Source: Pantoea agglomerans NBRC 102470
Lineage (GTDB): Bacteria > Pseudomonadota > Gammaproteobacteria > Enterobacterales > Enterobacteriaceae
Direction of reading: 5' to 3'
DNA length: 64,000 nucleotides
Assembly (NCBI RefSeq): GCF_001598475.1
Contig: NZ_BCZA01000004.1
Location: forward strand, 372,001-436,000
Numbering within the stretch: the stretch's first letter is position 1; every line of letters starts with the position of its first letter. Position numbers and translations under genes: made by a program. Of this stretch, positions 1-9,521 are shown piece after piece. The notes under the pieces are model-generated. The model made no database searches, was not told where the DNA came from, and saw only the letters and a program-made list of their open reading frames with translations.

Positions 1-1
1 A

Positions 2-391
2 TTAACGGAATTTCTTATGGTTGGTATTGCGGATGTCGTCGAACTTCGCTGCTTCGCGTTTCGCCCCGTCCACATTGTTGGCTTTCGCCAGCGCGCTGAC
101 CACATCGATCTGCGCGATCAGTGAGTCGATACCGGCATGGAAATCTTTCACCTGTGGGCTGTCAGCCGGCTGGCCTTCCAGCTTATCCGGCGTGCCCTGT
201 CGCGCATCCTGTGCCGCGGCACGCATTTTGGTCAGCGCCTGCTGCATCTCCTGGGCATTGTCACTTTTTTTGACGATTTTCAGGTTCGCATTCAGTGTAT
301 CCATATCCTGCTCCAGATCCGCCGCATAGAGACTGACGCTGGAGAACAACAGAGAAGCCGACAACATTGCAATCACATGCTTACGCATCAT
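2..391 (-). CDS. cybC: soluble cytochrome b562
   Basis: Periplasmic four-helix-bundle electron carrier that binds haem b non-covalently; its physiological partner is unknown. The 129-residue product has a typical signal peptide ending in LYA, giving a mature protein that begins ADLEQDM. The family's axial ligands are visible: Met7 of the mature chain and a His near the C-terminus in NTNHKKFR. The start ATG is followed at once by a second ATG; an AAGGAAG ribosome site precedes the first. The gene lies downstream of pmbA in the same direction, but a strong terminator separates them, so it probably has its own promoter. The stop codon falls at the window edge and the gene is complete. The order cybC-pmbA-yjgA matches E. 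coli. Confidence 0.93.
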   Translation of the reverse strand: MMRKHVIAMLSASLLFSSVSLYAADLEQDMDTLNANLKIVKKSDNAQEMQQALTKMRAAAQDARQGTPDKLEGQPADSPQVKDFHAGIDSLIAQIDVVSALAKANNVDGAKREAAKFDDIRNTNHKKFR

Positions 392-412
392 TACTTCCTT
401 TTTATTGTGATG

Positions 413-438
413 AAAAAAAAGCAGCCAACCGGCTGCTT
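413..438 (-). terminator. rho-independent terminator of pmbA
   Basis: On the minus strand a GC-rich stem (AGCAGCC / GGCTGCT) with a four-base loop is followed by a run of eight T. It lies just beyond the pmbA stop codon and before cybC. Confidence 0.88.
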
Positions 439-451
439 CAGGAATCCATCT

Positions 452-1792
452 TTATTGTCCCGCTATCTTCATCTCAGGCAGTAACACTGAACCGCACTGG
501 ATATTGCTGCGGGTTTCAATATCGTCACCGATGGTCACCATATTGCGCCACATCTCTTTGAGATTTCCGGCGATAGTCACTTCGCTGACCGGGTACTGAA
601 TAACGCCATTCTCGACCCAGAACCCGGCCGCACCGCGTGAGTAATCACCAGTAATGGCGCTGACGCCCTGTCCCATCAGTTCGGTCACCACTAACCCGGT
701 GCCCATCTGCTTCAGCAGGTCGTCAAAGCTGTGGCCCTGGCCCGCAATGCGCCAGTTATGAATGCCGCCAGCGTGACCGGTGCTGGTCAGGCCCAGTTTG
801 CGGGCTGAGTAGCTGGTTAACAGCCAGGTCTGCAGCACGCCATCTTTGATGATGTCGCGCGCCTGGGTACGCACCCCTTCGCTGTCGAATGGCGTGGAGG
901 CGAGCCCTTTCAGCAGATGCGGCTGTTCATTGATGGTGAGCCACTCCGGCAGGATCTGCTGACCCATAGAATCCAGCAGGAAGGTCGATTTACGGTAAAC
1001 GTTGCCGCCGCTGATCGCGCCAACCAGATGACCAAATAAGCCGGTTGCCACTTCTGAGGCGAAAATCACCGGGGCTTTCATGGTCGGAAGTTTACGCGGT
1101 GCCAGACGGGAGAGCGTGCGGCGCGCGCACTCTGCACCGACCCACTCCGGGCTCTTCAAATCTTCAAACGCGCGCCCAATGGTGTAGGCGTAGTCGCGCT
1201 CCATATTACCATCCTGCTCGGCAATCACGCTGCTGGAGAGCGAGTGACGGCTTGAGCAGTAGCTCTGTAACATACCGTGGCTGTTGCCAAAGACTTTGAT
1301 GCCGACGTGGCTGTTGAAGCTGCCACCTTCAGTGTTAGTAATACGCTTGTCGGCGCGCAGTGATGCCTGTTCCGCCTGCGCAGCCAGTTCAATGGCGCGG
1401 TCAGCATCAATCTCCCAAGGATGGTAGAGATCCAGGTCTGGCGCATCATAGGCCAGCAGCTCTGCGTCGGCCGGACCGGCAAAGGGATCGGGCGAGGTAT
1501 AGCGCGCAATATCAATCGCCGCCTGCACGGTGCGTTTGATCGCGTCCGGGCTGAGGTCGGTCGATGAGGCGCTGCCTTTACGATTCTGATGATAGACGGT
1601 GATGCCCAGCGCACCGTCGCTGTTGAATTCGACGTTTTCCACTTCGCCATAGCGGGTGCTGACCCCGATGCCGGTGGTTTTACTGACTGCCACTTCCGCG
1701 CTGTCAGTGCTTGCTTTAGCCAGTTCAAGTGCCTGCGCAATGGCCTGCTCCAGTACTTTTCGCTGTTCTGCAACCTGAGTAGATACGTTCAT
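452..1792 (-). CDS. pmbA: metalloprotease subunit TldE/PmbA
   Basis: 446-residue cytosolic protein of the TldD/TldE (U62) family. With TldD it forms the heterodimeric metalloprotease that matures microcin B17 and degrades the CcdA antitoxin in E. coli. In this pair TldD carries the zinc-binding HExxxH motif and TldE is the non-catalytic partner; no HExxxH is evident here, as expected. The length equals the usual 446-450 residues, and the C-terminal half shows the family's conserved Gly-rich blocks ([21 protein letters not shown]). tldD is not in this window. The gene is divergent from yjgA, as in E. coli. Confidence 0.95.
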   Translation of the reverse strand: MNVSTQVAEQRKVLEQAIAQALELAKASTDSAEVAVSKTTGIGVSTRYGEVENVEFNSDGALGITVYHQNRKGSASSTDLSPDAIKRTVQAAIDIARYTSPDPFAGPADAELLAYDAPDLDLYHPWEIDADRAIELAAQAEQASLRADKRITNTEGGSFNSHVGIKVFGNSHGMLQSYCSSRHSLSSSVIAEQDGNMERDYAYTIGRAFEDLKSPEWVGAECARRTLSRLAPRKLPTMKAPVIFASEVATGLFGHLVGAISGGNVYRKSTFLLDSMGQQILPEWLTINEQPHLLKGLASTPFDSEGVRTQARDIIKDGVLQTWLLTSYSARKLGLTSTGHAGGIHNWRIAGQGHSFDDLLKQMGTGLVVTELMGQGVSAITGDYSRGAAGFWVENGVIQYPVSEVTIAGNLKEMWRNMVTIGDDIETRSNIQCGSVLLPEMKIAGQ

Positions 1793-1907
1793 CGACCTGC
1801 CGTCTAATCTTATGTGTGAATGATTTGAGTCTATCAGAGTCAGAGAACAATTTCGCAGTCACCCGATAAACTGGTAGGATTAGCCTCTTTTTTTTGGGAG
1901 CCCGGAA

Positions 1908-2453
1908 ATGACCAAACAGCCCGATGAGTGGCTCGACGATGTGCCAGATAATGACGAAGAAGAAGATGAAGAGATTATCTGGGTCAGTAAGAGTGAAATT
2001 AAACGCGATGCAGAAGAGTTAAAGCGCCTGGGTGCTGAACTGGTTGATCTGGGTAAAAACTCGCTGGATAAAATCCCGCTGGATGAACGCCTGCGTACCG
2101 AAGTGGAACTGGCACAGCGCATCAAGAAAGAGGGTCGCCGTCGTCAGCTGCAGCTGATCGGTAAACTGCTGCGCAGTATTGATGTGGAGCCGATCCGCGT
2201 TGCGCTGGATAAGCTCAATAATCGCCATAACCAGCAGGTTGCGCTGTTCCATAAACTGGAAATGCTGCGCGATCGTCTGATTGAACAGGGTGATGAAGCG
2301 ATGGGCGACGTGATTGCGCTTTATCCCGATGCCGATCGTCAGCAGTTACGCAGCATGATCCGTAACGCGCAGAAAGAGAAAGCGGGCAGCAAGCCGCCGA
2401 AGTCTGCCCGTCAGATTTTCCAGTATCTGCGCGAACTGGCCGAAGCGAAGTAA
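1908..2453 (+). CDS. yjgA: ribosome biogenesis factor DarP/YjgA (DUF615)
   Basis: 181-residue highly charged helical protein of the DUF615 family, associated with late assembly of the 50S subunit in E. coli (renamed DarP). The N-terminus is very acidic ([13 protein letters not shown]), followed by basic helical segments ending in a conserved [12 protein letters not shown] motif. The ATG is preceded by GGGAGCCCGGAA, a good ribosome site. It is divergent from pmbA with about 115 bp between the starts, so both promoters lie there. Length agrees with the E. coli protein (183). Confidence 0.95.
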   Translation: MTKQPDEWLDDVPDNDEEEDEEIIWVSKSEIKRDAEELKRLGAELVDLGKNSLDKIPLDERLRTEVELAQRIKKEGRRRQLQLIGKLLRSIDVEPIRVALDKLNNRHNQQVALFHKLEMLRDRLIEQGDEAMGDVIALYPDADRQQLRSMIRNAQKEKAGSKPPKSARQIFQYLRELAEAK

Positions 2454-2493
2454 CGCCATGGCGGGCAGCCTCGCCCGCCTCCCGGCAGCGCAT

Positions 2494-3234
2494 TTATCGA
2501 TAGATATAGAGAATACCGGTGCGCAGCCGCAGCTGGCGTTCGCTCGATGTCGCAGAACGTCCGATATCGCCAAAGGTGACGTAAGGCACCCAGACGCGAT
2601 CGTTGCCAAGCGCATAATCGAACTGTAACTCCTGTTCGTAATCGTCATGTTTATTGGCAAAGAGTTTCGCATCCGCGTGCTTATACACCAGCTTATAGGT
2701 GGTGGTCAGCCGATCGCTTTTATTTCGCAGATAGAGATCAAAACGGTTGGCAGTGCGATGCCGGTCAGTATCGCAATAATCAATACCGCCGGTGCGGCAT
2801 TGATCGTCATGCGCATAATCGGTCAGCTCAAGACGATAAAGGCCACCGAGAGACCAGCGATCATTAAATTTATACCAGGGTGCCACACCAAATTTCCATT
2901 CAGTGCGCGAGGAGTTAAACTCTGGCTGAATAAAAGGCGACACTGTCCAGTTTCCCCAGTAATACGACTTCAGAAAGGTCACCTCCACCACATTTAACAC
3001 GGTGTCGTTATAATATTTGTCTTTTGGATCGGCGCCGCCGGTTTTGAATTTGGTTTCGACCCCGAGAAACATATTGTCCGGCAGCGTGGTGCTCAGACCC
3101 AGCTTGTCGTAGTGCGTGCGGTCGCGAAGGCGGTACTCATGCCGGTAATCAACGGTGGCCGTGGCCAGCGCCGCAGCAGAACTGCATAATAACGCGGCGC
3201 CCAGCAAAAACGACAATGAATTATTATTTCCCAT
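2494..3234 (-). CDS. KdgM-family oligogalacturonate-type outer membrane porin
   Basis: 246-residue outer membrane protein of the KdgM/NanC family: small 12-stranded monomeric porins that pass acidic oligosaccharides such as pectin-derived oligogalacturonates or sialic acid. It has a signal peptide (about residues 1-25, ending AALA), a mature N-terminus typical of the family (VDYRHEYR), and alternating aromatic/basic beta strands rich in Arg and Lys, as expected for a pore for polyanions. The C-terminus ends in ILYIYR, so the terminal Phe or Tyr common in outer membrane barrels is not the last residue. It sits alone between yjgA and mpl, where E. coli has no gene. The precise substrate cannot be read from sequence, and no clear KdgR operator was found upstream. 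Confidence 0.85.
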   Translation of the reverse strand: MGNNNSLSFLLGAALLCSSAAALATATVDYRHEYRLRDRTHYDKLGLSTTLPDNMFLGVETKFKTGGADPKDKYYNDTVLNVVEVTFLKSYYWGNWTVSPFIQPEFNSSRTEWKFGVAPWYKFNDRWSLGGLYRLELTDYAHDDQCRTGGIDYCDTDRHRTANRFDLYLRNKSDRLTTTYKLVYKHADAKLFANKHDDYEQELQFDYALGNDRVWVPYVTFGDIGRSATSSERQLRLRTGILYIYR

Positions 3235-3555
3235 ATGAACATCCTTATTAGTGGTAATCAGAGCAATGAATTATCCGAACTCATTCGTTTAACCCAGAGT
3301 TAACTTATATTTAAAACCCTCATCAATATAAGACCGCGCATAAAGATAACCCGTTATTTATTCCTTTAACGTTAAGGCTTTAATTATTATTCCTCAGCAA
3401 CATCAGGAATGATGCTAGAAATAACCGGCGAGAGCGGCCTTTCTGTTTCAGACACTAATAAGAAAAATATGGCAACGGCAGGAAGAGTGAGCAGATCGAA
3501 TTCAAAAATATGCGGGATTTATTGAGGGAATAATATTTCCGGAGATAATGCTTTT
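3235..3555. other. AT-rich gene-free stretch between kdgM-like gene and mpl
   Basis: About 320 bp, clearly more AT-rich than its neighbours, with no convincing ORF. It must hold the promoter of the porin gene, read leftward. I looked for a KdgR-type palindrome and saw only weak partial matches. Confidence 0.6.
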
Positions 3556-3580
3556 AAAAAAAAGCGCCCGAAACGGGCGC
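3556..3580 (-). terminator. rho-independent terminator of mpl
   Basis: Minus-strand hairpin with a 7-bp GC stem (GCGCCCG / CGGGCGC) and a three-base loop, followed by a run of eight T, directly after the mpl stop. Confidence 0.9.
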
Positions 3581-3588
3581 CTGTGACA

Positions 3589-4941
3589 TTATGCCAGCCT
3601 GTCCAGCAGCTTCTGGTGGATGCCACCAAACCCGCCGTTGCTCATGACCAGAATCGTGTCGCCTGGCTGAGCGGCTTTGGCCACCATTTCCACCAGGGTA
3701 TCGATATCCGCGCTCCAGTGCGCAGGCGGAATGCACGCTTCTGCGACATCTGATACCTGCCACGGAATATGGTGCGGCTGGAACAGAAAGACCTCATCAG
3801 CACGCGCCAGCGACGGTGCCAGATCGTTCTTGCTGACGCCCATCTTCATGGTATTAGAGCGTGGCTCCAGCACAGCCAGGATACGCGCTCTGCCGCCAAC
3901 TTTGCTACGCAGGGCAGCCAGCGTCGCCAGAATCGCGGTCGGATGGTGGGCGAAGTCATCATAGACTTTGATGCTGTTCACTTCGCCGCGCAGCTCCAGC
4001 CGTCGACGCGCATTGATAAAGCTGTTCAGCGCCTGGCCTGCATCTTCCGGCTTCACACCCACATGGCGCGCGGCAGCGATCGCCATCAGCCCGTTGTGCA
4101 TATTGTGTTCACCCACCAGCGCCCAGTTCACTTCCCCGACTTTTTCGCCGTCGAGCCAGATTTCCCAGTGAGACGCATCGTTGGTGAGCTTCTTCGCCTG
4201 CCAGCGCCCGTGCTCGCCGACGTTCTCCTGTTCGCTCCAGCAGCCCATCGCCATCACCTGTTTGAGGTTAGGATCATGTTCCGGCAGCAGGATCTTGCCC
4301 TGGCCCGGTACGATCCGCACCAGATGGTGGAACTGCTTCTGGATCGCGCGCAGATCGTCAAAGATATCGGCGTGATCAAACTCAAGATTATTGAGGATCA
4401 GCGTACGTGGGCAGTAATGGACAAACTTGGAACGCTTATCGAAAAACGCGCAGTCGTACTCATCCGCCTCAATCACGAAGAATGGACTTTTTCCTAATTT
4501 TGCCGAGACATCGAAGTTTCCGGGCACACCACCAATAATAAAGCCTGGCTCAAGGCCGCAGGCCTCAAGAATCCACGCTGCCATGCCGGCTGTGGTGGTT
4601 TTGCCGTGGGTTCCCGCGACCGCCAGCACCCAGCGATCGCGCAGCACGAAATCGTGCAGCCACTGCGGGCCAGAGAGGTAAGGAATGTTGCGTTCCAGCA
4701 CCGCTTCCACGCAAGGATTACCCCGCGTCATCGCGTTGCCGATTATCACCAGGTCAGGCACCGGGTCAAGCTGACTGGCGTCGTAACCTTCTGTTAATTC
4801 AATACCTTGCTGTTCAAGCAGAGTACTCATAGGTGGGTAAACGTTGGCGTCTGATCCGGTCACCTGATGACCAAGTGAACGGGCCAGCATCGCCAGACCG
4901 CCCATAAAAGTGCCACAAATCCCGAGGATGTGAATGCGCAT
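3589..4941 (-). CDS. mpl: UDP-N-acetylmuramate:L-alanyl-gamma-D-glutamyl-meso-diaminopimelate ligase
   Basis: Cytosolic ATP-dependent ligase of murein recycling. It joins recovered L-Ala-gamma-D-Glu-meso-DAP tripeptide to UDP-MurNAc, feeding it back into peptidoglycan synthesis. The start used is the ATG at 4941, giving MRIHILGICG and 450 residues as in E. coli; a longer frame adds only four residues. Domains are those of the Mur ligases: an N-terminal Rossmann-like region, then the ATP-binding GTHGKTTTA loop at about residues 110-118, the central domain with EADEYDCAFFDKRSKF, and a C-terminal domain with DDFAHHPTA. It is divergent from fbp, as in E. coli. Confidence 0.97.
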   Translation of the reverse strand: MRIHILGICGTFMGGLAMLARSLGHQVTGSDANVYPPMSTLLEQQGIELTEGYDASQLDPVPDLVIIGNAMTRGNPCVEAVLERNIPYLSGPQWLHDFVLRDRWVLAVAGTHGKTTTAGMAAWILEACGLEPGFIIGGVPGNFDVSAKLGKSPFFVIEADEYDCAFFDKRSKFVHYCPRTLILNNLEFDHADIFDDLRAIQKQFHHLVRIVPGQGKILLPEHDPNLKQVMAMGCWSEQENVGEHGRWQAKKLTNDASHWEIWLDGEKVGEVNWALVGEHNMHNGLMAIAAARHVGVKPEDAGQALNSFINARRRLELRGEVNSIKVYDDFAHHPTAILATLAALRSKVGGRARILAVLEPRSNTMKMGVSKNDLAPSLARADEVFLFQPHHIPWQVSDVAEACIPPAHWSADIDTLVEMVAKAAQPGDTILVMSNGGFGGIHQKLLDRLA

Positions 4942-5109
4942 TACGTGATCCATTACTCAAAAGTTCGGCGCACAGTGTAACGCCGCTCGCAGATGGAAGA
5001 AACGGATTAGGACTATGGTTTTTGAAGTTCAATCGGCTAAACTGCGTACGCATCCGTTGGCAGACTGTTACGCGTGCTGCCACTCCATCGAAGATTCAGG
5101 GAATGTGTT

Positions 5110-6117
5110 ATGAAAACGTTGGGCGAATTTATCGTCGAGAAGCAGCATGACTTTCCGCACGCTACAGGTGAACTGACAGCGCTGATTTCCGCTATTAAGC
5201 TGGGTGCCAAAATCATCCACCGCGATATCAACAAAGCCGGTTTAGTGGATATTCTGGGTGCCAGCGGCGTCGAGAATATTCAGGGTGAGCAGCAGATGAA
5301 ACTTGATCTGTTTGCCAACGAGAAACTGAAGGCAGCACTGAAAGCACGTGGCATCGTCGCCGGTATCGCTTCTGAGGAAGAAGACGAGTTTGTGATCTTT
5401 GAAGGTGAAGAAAACGGTAAGTACGTGGTGTTAATGGATCCACTGGATGGTTCTTCTAACATCGACGTTAACGTTTCCGTCGGCACCATTTTCTCTATCT
5501 ACCGCCGCGTCAGCGAGCCGGGTACGCCGGTTGTTGAAGCTGACTTCATGCAGCCAGGCAACAAGCAGGTCGCTGCCGGTTACGTGGTTTACGGCTCCTC
5601 CACCATGATGGTTTATACCACCGGTGCAGGCGTGCATGCGTTTACTTACGATCCGTCTCTGGGTGTGTTCTGCCTCAGCCACGAACGTATGACCTATCCA
5701 CCAACGGGTTACACCTACTCCATTAACGAAGGTAACTACATTCGTTTCCCGCAGGGTGTGAAGAAATATCTGAAGTTCTGTCAGGAAGAGGATCTGCCAA
5801 CGCACCGTCCTTATACCTCACGTTACATCGGATCGCTGGTCGCGGATTTCCATCGTAACCTGCTGAAAGGCGGCATCTACCTCTACCCAAGCACCGCCAG
5901 CCATCCTCAGGGTAAGCTGCGTCTGCTGTATGAGTGCAACCCGATGGCGTTCCTGGCAGAGCAGGCGGGCGGTAAAGCCAGCGACGGTCAGAAGCGTATT
6001 CTGGATATTCCACCGGTCACGCTGCACCAGCGCTGTCCGTTCTACTGCGGTAACGAGGCGATGGTGAACGACGTTGAGCGTTTCCTGGCCGAGTTCCCGG
6101 ATTGCCGTCAGGGTTAA
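5110..6117 (+). CDS. fbp: class I fructose-1,6-bisphosphatase
   Basis: Gluconeogenic enzyme that hydrolyses fructose-1,6-bisphosphate to fructose-6-phosphate in the cytosol. The start at 5110 gives [11 protein letters not shown], matching E. coli Fbp, preceded by AGGGAA; a frame opening at 5074 adds 12 residues with no family match. The product has 335 residues. The metal and phosphate site is intact: acidic SEEEDE, then [10 protein letters not shown], then the substrate-binding region [23 protein letters not shown]. It is monocistronic and ends in a strong hairpin. E. coli has the ytfQRT-yjfF sugar transporter next to fbp; here a chemoreceptor gene takes that place. Confidence 0.98.
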   Translation: MKTLGEFIVEKQHDFPHATGELTALISAIKLGAKIIHRDINKAGLVDILGASGVENIQGEQQMKLDLFANEKLKAALKARGIVAGIASEEEDEFVIFEGEENGKYVVLMDPLDGSSNIDVNVSVGTIFSIYRRVSEPGTPVVEADFMQPGNKQVAAGYVVYGSSTMMVYTTGAGVHAFTYDPSLGVFCLSHERMTYPPTGYTYSINEGNYIRFPQGVKKYLKFCQEEDLPTHRPYTSRYIGSLVADFHRNLLKGGIYLYPSTASHPQGKLRLLYECNPMAFLAEQAGGKASDGQKRILDIPPVTLHQRCPFYCGNEAMVNDVERFLAEFPDCRQG

Positions 6118-6150
6118 TCCGGCAGTGGTATAAAAAGTCATATAAAAAGT

Positions 6151-6173
6151 AAGGGCGCGATTTTCGCGCCCTT
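6151..6173. terminator. bidirectional terminator, fbp / chemoreceptor gene
   Basis: Ten-base-pair perfect stem (AAGGGCGCGA / TCGCGCCCTT) with a three-base loop between two convergent genes. It is followed on the plus strand by GCTGTTTTT. Confidence 0.85.
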
Positions 6174-6180
6174 GCTGTTT

Positions 6181-7740
6181 TTACGCCGTCTGCAACCTGA
6201 ACTGCGCCATGGTTGCCTGAAGCTGATCGGACTGCGCTTCCAGCGACTGGGTCGCGGCGGTGGCCTGCTCTACCAGCGCCGCGTTCTGCTGCGCCGCCGC
6301 ATCCATCTGTGTGACCGCCAGATTAACCTGCTCAATGCCACGGCTCTGTTCGTCGGAGGCCATCGAGATCTCTTTCATCAGTGCCGTTACGCGCATGACC
6401 TCACCAGAAATCTCATCCATGGTTTCCCCGGCCCGCGTCGCCATCTCGCTGCCCTCTTTCACCCTCGACTGTGAATCACTAATCAGCGTACGGATCTCTT
6501 TGGCCGCGTTAGCGCTGCGCTGCGCCAGCGTGCGCACTTCATTTGCCACCACCGCAAAGCCACGGCCCTGCTCGCCTGCGCGCGCCGCTTCAACGGCGGC
6601 GTTGAGTGCCAGGATATTGGTCTGGAAGGCGATACCATCAATCACGCCAAGAATGTCGCCGATACGATTGGCACTGTCGGTAATCTCATGCATTTTTTCC
6701 ATCACGTAGCAGACTACCTCCGCGCCGCGATCGGCAGTATCAGAGACCGCGTTAGCCAGCTGGTGCGCCTGCTGGGCATTGCTGGCGTTAAGCCGCACGG
6801 TTGCCGTGAGCTGCTCCATGCTGGCGGCAGTCTGCTCCAGCGAGGCGGCGGACTCTTCGGTACGCTGCGACAGATTGACGTTGCCCGCGGCCAGTTCACG
6901 GCTGCCGATGTCGATCTGCATACTCGCTTCGCGCACCTGACTCACCGAGGTACGCAACGACTGCTGCATCCCGGCGAGCGCATGATTAAGCCGCCCCAGC
7001 TCATTGTTGCCCGACGGTGGCAGCGCCTGCGAGAGGTCGCCCGCCGCGACCTGCTCAAGATGGAGAATGGCCAGGTTCAGCGGCTGCAGCAGCATCCGGC
7101 GCAGCAGTTGCCAGGCGAGCACCAGCAGCAGCAGTGTTAATACCACCGCCACGGCGATCAGGATTTTCATTTTGGTTTCGTTGTAGGCCGCCTGCGCCAG
7201 CTGGGCCTGGGTGATCTGATCGGCCAGCTGACTGAAGTCCGTGACGGCCTTGTTATAGCTGGCCGCCAGCGTCGCCAGGTTGCCTTCCAGCAATTGGTAA
7301 TACTCGTCGGTATATTGCTTATCCAGGGCGTTCATCATTGGTTTGATGCCCTGATCGAGATAGGCTTTGTAACTGGCCGAAACCGCATCGGCCAGCTTTT
7401 TGCCGTGCGCCGTCACCGTTCCGGCGTCCACAAAACGCTTCAGGCTTTGCTGTGATGAGACCACATCCGCCTGCGACAGTTTTGTTACTGCCGCCCCCTC
7501 TTCCAGCAAACCAATTTCAATTTTACGCACCGCCAGCGCGGCGTTAGCGCGGGCCCGCATCAGATCGGCATTGCTCTGGTAAAGACTGTTCAGCTCGATC
7601 CCCTGAATGCGGTTGATCACATCCAGCGAGCGATTCCCTTTGTTAATTGCCACGATACCCATAAAACTCACCGCCAACAGCAGCAGTGTCATAAATGCCA
7701 GCAATGCCAGCAACCCCGTGCGAAGTGATAACTGTTTCAT
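6181..7740 (-). CDS. methyl-accepting chemotaxis protein, 4HB-type sensor
   Basis: 519-residue transmembrane chemoreceptor. TM1 is at about 8-30 and TM2 at about 192-212, bracketing a periplasmic helical region of roughly 160 residues that resembles the four-helix-bundle ligand domain of Tar/Tsr-type receptors. A HAMP domain (about 213-265) and a methyl-accepting signalling domain follow, with the invariant hairpin tip ([20 protein letters not shown], residues 371-390). The C-terminus ends FRLQTA, without an NWETF-like CheR-binding pentapeptide. A sigma-28-type promoter lies about 60 bp upstream, so it is probably expressed with the late flagellar regulon. Ligand unknown. It is not a Tsr, Tar or Tap orthologue by position. 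Confidence 0.93.
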   Translation of the reverse strand: MKQLSLRTGLLALLAFMTLLLLAVSFMGIVAINKGNRSLDVINRIQGIELNSLYQSNADLMRARANAALAVRKIEIGLLEEGAAVTKLSQADVVSSQQSLKRFVDAGTVTAHGKKLADAVSASYKAYLDQGIKPMMNALDKQYTDEYYQLLEGNLATLAASYNKAVTDFSQLADQITQAQLAQAAYNETKMKILIAVAVVLTLLLLVLAWQLLRRMLLQPLNLAILHLEQVAAGDLSQALPPSGNNELGRLNHALAGMQQSLRTSVSQVREASMQIDIGSRELAAGNVNLSQRTEESAASLEQTAASMEQLTATVRLNASNAQQAHQLANAVSDTADRGAEVVCYVMEKMHEITDSANRIGDILGVIDGIAFQTNILALNAAVEAARAGEQGRGFAVVANEVRTLAQRSANAAKEIRTLISDSQSRVKEGSEMATRAGETMDEISGEVMRVTALMKEISMASDEQSRGIEQVNLAVTQMDAAAQQNAALVEQATAATQSLEAQSDQLQATMAQFRLQTA

Positions 7741-7799
7741 CCAGATAGTTTCCGTGTATGTGAAAAGGCAAATTTTCCAGCGGCCCTAAAACGGATGAA

Positions 7800-7827
7800 G
7801 TATCGGCAGTAACGGCGCGAAACTTTA
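7800..7827 (-). promoter_or_regulatory. sigma-28 (FliA) flagellar class 3 promoter of the chemoreceptor gene
   Basis: Read on the minus strand: TAAAGTTT, 12 bases, then GCCGATAC. The enterobacterial sigma-28 consensus is TAAAGTTT-N11-GCCGATAA, so only the last base and one base of spacing differ. The predicted start lies about 50-60 bp upstream of the ATG at 7740. Confidence 0.8.
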
Positions 7828-7909
7828 ACCCTGATTAGTGTTAACAACTTGATCATCACGGGAACATCCATCAAGCTAATCGCCGCTTATCCGTTATCCG
7901 GAGAAAAGA

Positions 7910-8320
7910 ATGAAACCAGGATTACTTCTGATGCTGCTGTGCCTCAGCACGGCGGCGCTGGCAGAGGATCTGCCGACAGACGCCTCGCCCGATCGCTGCC
8001 TCAATGACGCCTCTACTACCCTTGCCATGAACCAGTGCTACGCTGCGGCTAATCGGGCCTGGGATCAGGAGATGAATAAGCAGTACAACAAACTGATGAA
8101 AACCCTCTCCGGCGAACCTAAAAACAAACTGCGTGCCGCGCAACGCGCCTGGCTGAGCTACCGCGACAGCTGGCTTGAGGCGAACCGCAGCCAGCTCAGT
8201 ACACAAGGCTCGCTGGGCAGCGTGGCGCTGAGCGCTCAGAGCCTGAGCCTGGTGCGCAATCAGGCACTGATGCTGCAGTCACTTGGTAAAGGCAGCTGTG
8301 CTAACCCCGATGACTGCTGA
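7910..8320 (+). CDS. LprI-like periplasmic protein (DUF1311)
   Basis: 136-residue exported protein with a signal peptide ending in ALA before EDLPTDA. The mature part carries the DUF1311 pattern: cysteines near the start (RCLNDA, NQCYAAANRAWDQEMN), a helical region with LRAAQRAWLSYRD, and a C-terminal Cys pair (GSCANPDDC). The family includes mycobacterial LprI, reported as a lysozyme inhibitor; function in enterobacteria is mostly untested. The ribosome site is CCGGAGAAAAGA. It appears to be a single-gene unit divergent from the chemoreceptor; no clear partner. Confidence 0.82.
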   Translation: MKPGLLLMLLCLSTAALAEDLPTDASPDRCLNDASTTLAMNQCYAAANRAWDQEMNKQYNKLMKTLSGEPKNKLRAAQRAWLSYRDSWLEANRSQLSTQGSLGSVALSAQSLSLVRNQALMLQSLGKGSCANPDDC

Positions 8321-8381
8321 TCGATAACCGGTTTTTGCGCTGGCTGAAGTCAGCGCGCTCATTAACCTTCAGGGAGAAACC

Positions 8382-8831
8382 ATGGCTGCTTACGCCTCGA
8401 CCATCATTCTGATTTGCCTTGCCGTGCTGAGTTATTTCGTTCACAACAACGCAGTCACAATTTCAATTCTGGTGCTGCTGGCGATTAAAATTACCCCGCT
8501 GGCTCAGTTCTTCCCCTACGTAGAAAAACAGGGCATTACCTTAGGCATCATTATTCTTACCGTGGCGGTGATGGCCCCGCTGGCAAGCGGCTCACTGCCC
8601 GCCTCTGCGCTGATCAAGTCGTTTGCTAACTGGAAGTCGATTGTGGCGATTCTGGTGGGGATCTTTGTCGCCTGGCTGGGCGGCCGTGGCGTGAACTTTA
8701 TGAGCGTCCAGCCTTCGGTGATTGGTGGTCTGCTGATTGGTACGGTGATTGGCGTGGCGTTCTTCCGTGGGGTGCCGGTAGGACCACTGATTGCCGCAGG
8801 CATTGTTTCGCTGTTTGTGGCGGCTAAGTAG
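8382..8831 (+). CDS. YeaL-like inner membrane protein (DUF441)
   Basis: 149-residue hydrophobic protein with about four transmembrane helices and the DUF441 pattern ([42 protein letters not shown]). It matches E. coli YeaL in length (148) and in the conserved cytoplasmic loop. Function unknown across the family. It is preceded by AGGGAGAAACC, a strong ribosome site, and sits between the LprI-like gene and ppa. The E. coli yeaL gene is elsewhere on the chromosome, so this is either a relocated copy or a paralogue. Confidence 0.85.
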   Translation: MAAYASTIILICLAVLSYFVHNNAVTISILVLLAIKITPLAQFFPYVEKQGITLGIIILTVAVMAPLASGSLPASALIKSFANWKSIVAILVGIFVAWLGGRGVNFMSVQPSVIGGLLIGTVIGVAFFRGVPVGPLIAAGIVSLFVAAK

Positions 8832-8931
8832 CGTTTGGGCGCATTCCGAAACGCCAAAAAGGGGGCATACTTTCAGAGTCAGTTGGCTATAATAGCCGAC
8901 ACTCAACATACGACTACTGAAGGAATGCCAG

Positions 8932-9462
8932 ATGAGTTTGAACCAGGTGCCAGCAGGTAAAGACCTGCCAGAAGATATCTACGTTGTCATTGAGATCCCA
9001 GCGAATGCTGATCCGATCAAATATGAAGTTGATAAAGAGTCTGGTGCCCTGTTTGTAGACCGTTTCATGTCTACCGCCATGTTCTATCCGTGCAACTACG
9101 GCTACATCAACCATACCCTTTCTCTGGATGGTGATCCGGTTGACGTACTGGTTCCGACCCCGTATCCACTGGTTCCAGGCTCAGTGATCCGCTGCCGTCC
9201 GGTTGGCGTGCTGAAAATGACCGACGAGTCTGGCGAAGATGCCAAACTGGTTGCCGTTCCGCACACCAAACTCTCTAAAGAGTACGATCACATCAAAGAT
9301 GTGAACGACCTGCCAGAACTGCTGCGTGCACAGATCACCCACTTCTTTGAGCACTACAAAGATCTGGAAAAAGGCAAATGGGTGAAAGTGGATGGCTGGG
9401 ATAATGCCGAAGCCGCTAAAGCTGAAATCATCTCCTCTTACGAGCGCGCACAGAAGAAGTAA
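8932..9462 (+). CDS. ppa: inorganic pyrophosphatase
   Basis: Essential soluble family I pyrophosphatase of 176 residues. It hydrolyses pyrophosphate released by polymerases and activating enzymes. Active-site acidic residues are visible in DGDPVDVLV (around residues 66-74) and in the downstream stretch with [11 protein letters not shown]. The ORF begins [17 protein letters not shown], as in E. coli, after AAGGAATGCCAG. A TATAAT hexamer within TTGGCTATAATAG lies about 40 bp upstream, a likely -10 element. It ends with a strong hairpin shared with convergent ytfP. Confidence 0.98.
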   Translation: MSLNQVPAGKDLPEDIYVVIEIPANADPIKYEVDKESGALFVDRFMSTAMFYPCNYGYINHTLSLDGDPVDVLVPTPYPLVPGSVIRCRPVGVLKMTDESGEDAKLVAVPHTKLSKEYDHIKDVNDLPELLRAQITHFFEHYKDLEKGKWVKVDGWDNAEAAKAEIISSYERAQKK

Positions 9463-9485
9463 TTCTGCTGCCGGTTTGTGAGTCG

Positions 9486-9519
9486 AAAAAAAAACACCGT
9501 CCGGATGGACGGTGTTTTT
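9486..9519. terminator. bidirectional terminator, ppa / ytfP
   Basis: Eleven-base-pair stem (AAACACCGTCC / GGACGGTGTTT) with a GGAT loop, flanked by an A run on one side and a T run on the other, between convergent genes. Confidence 0.93.
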
Positions 9520-9521
9520 GT

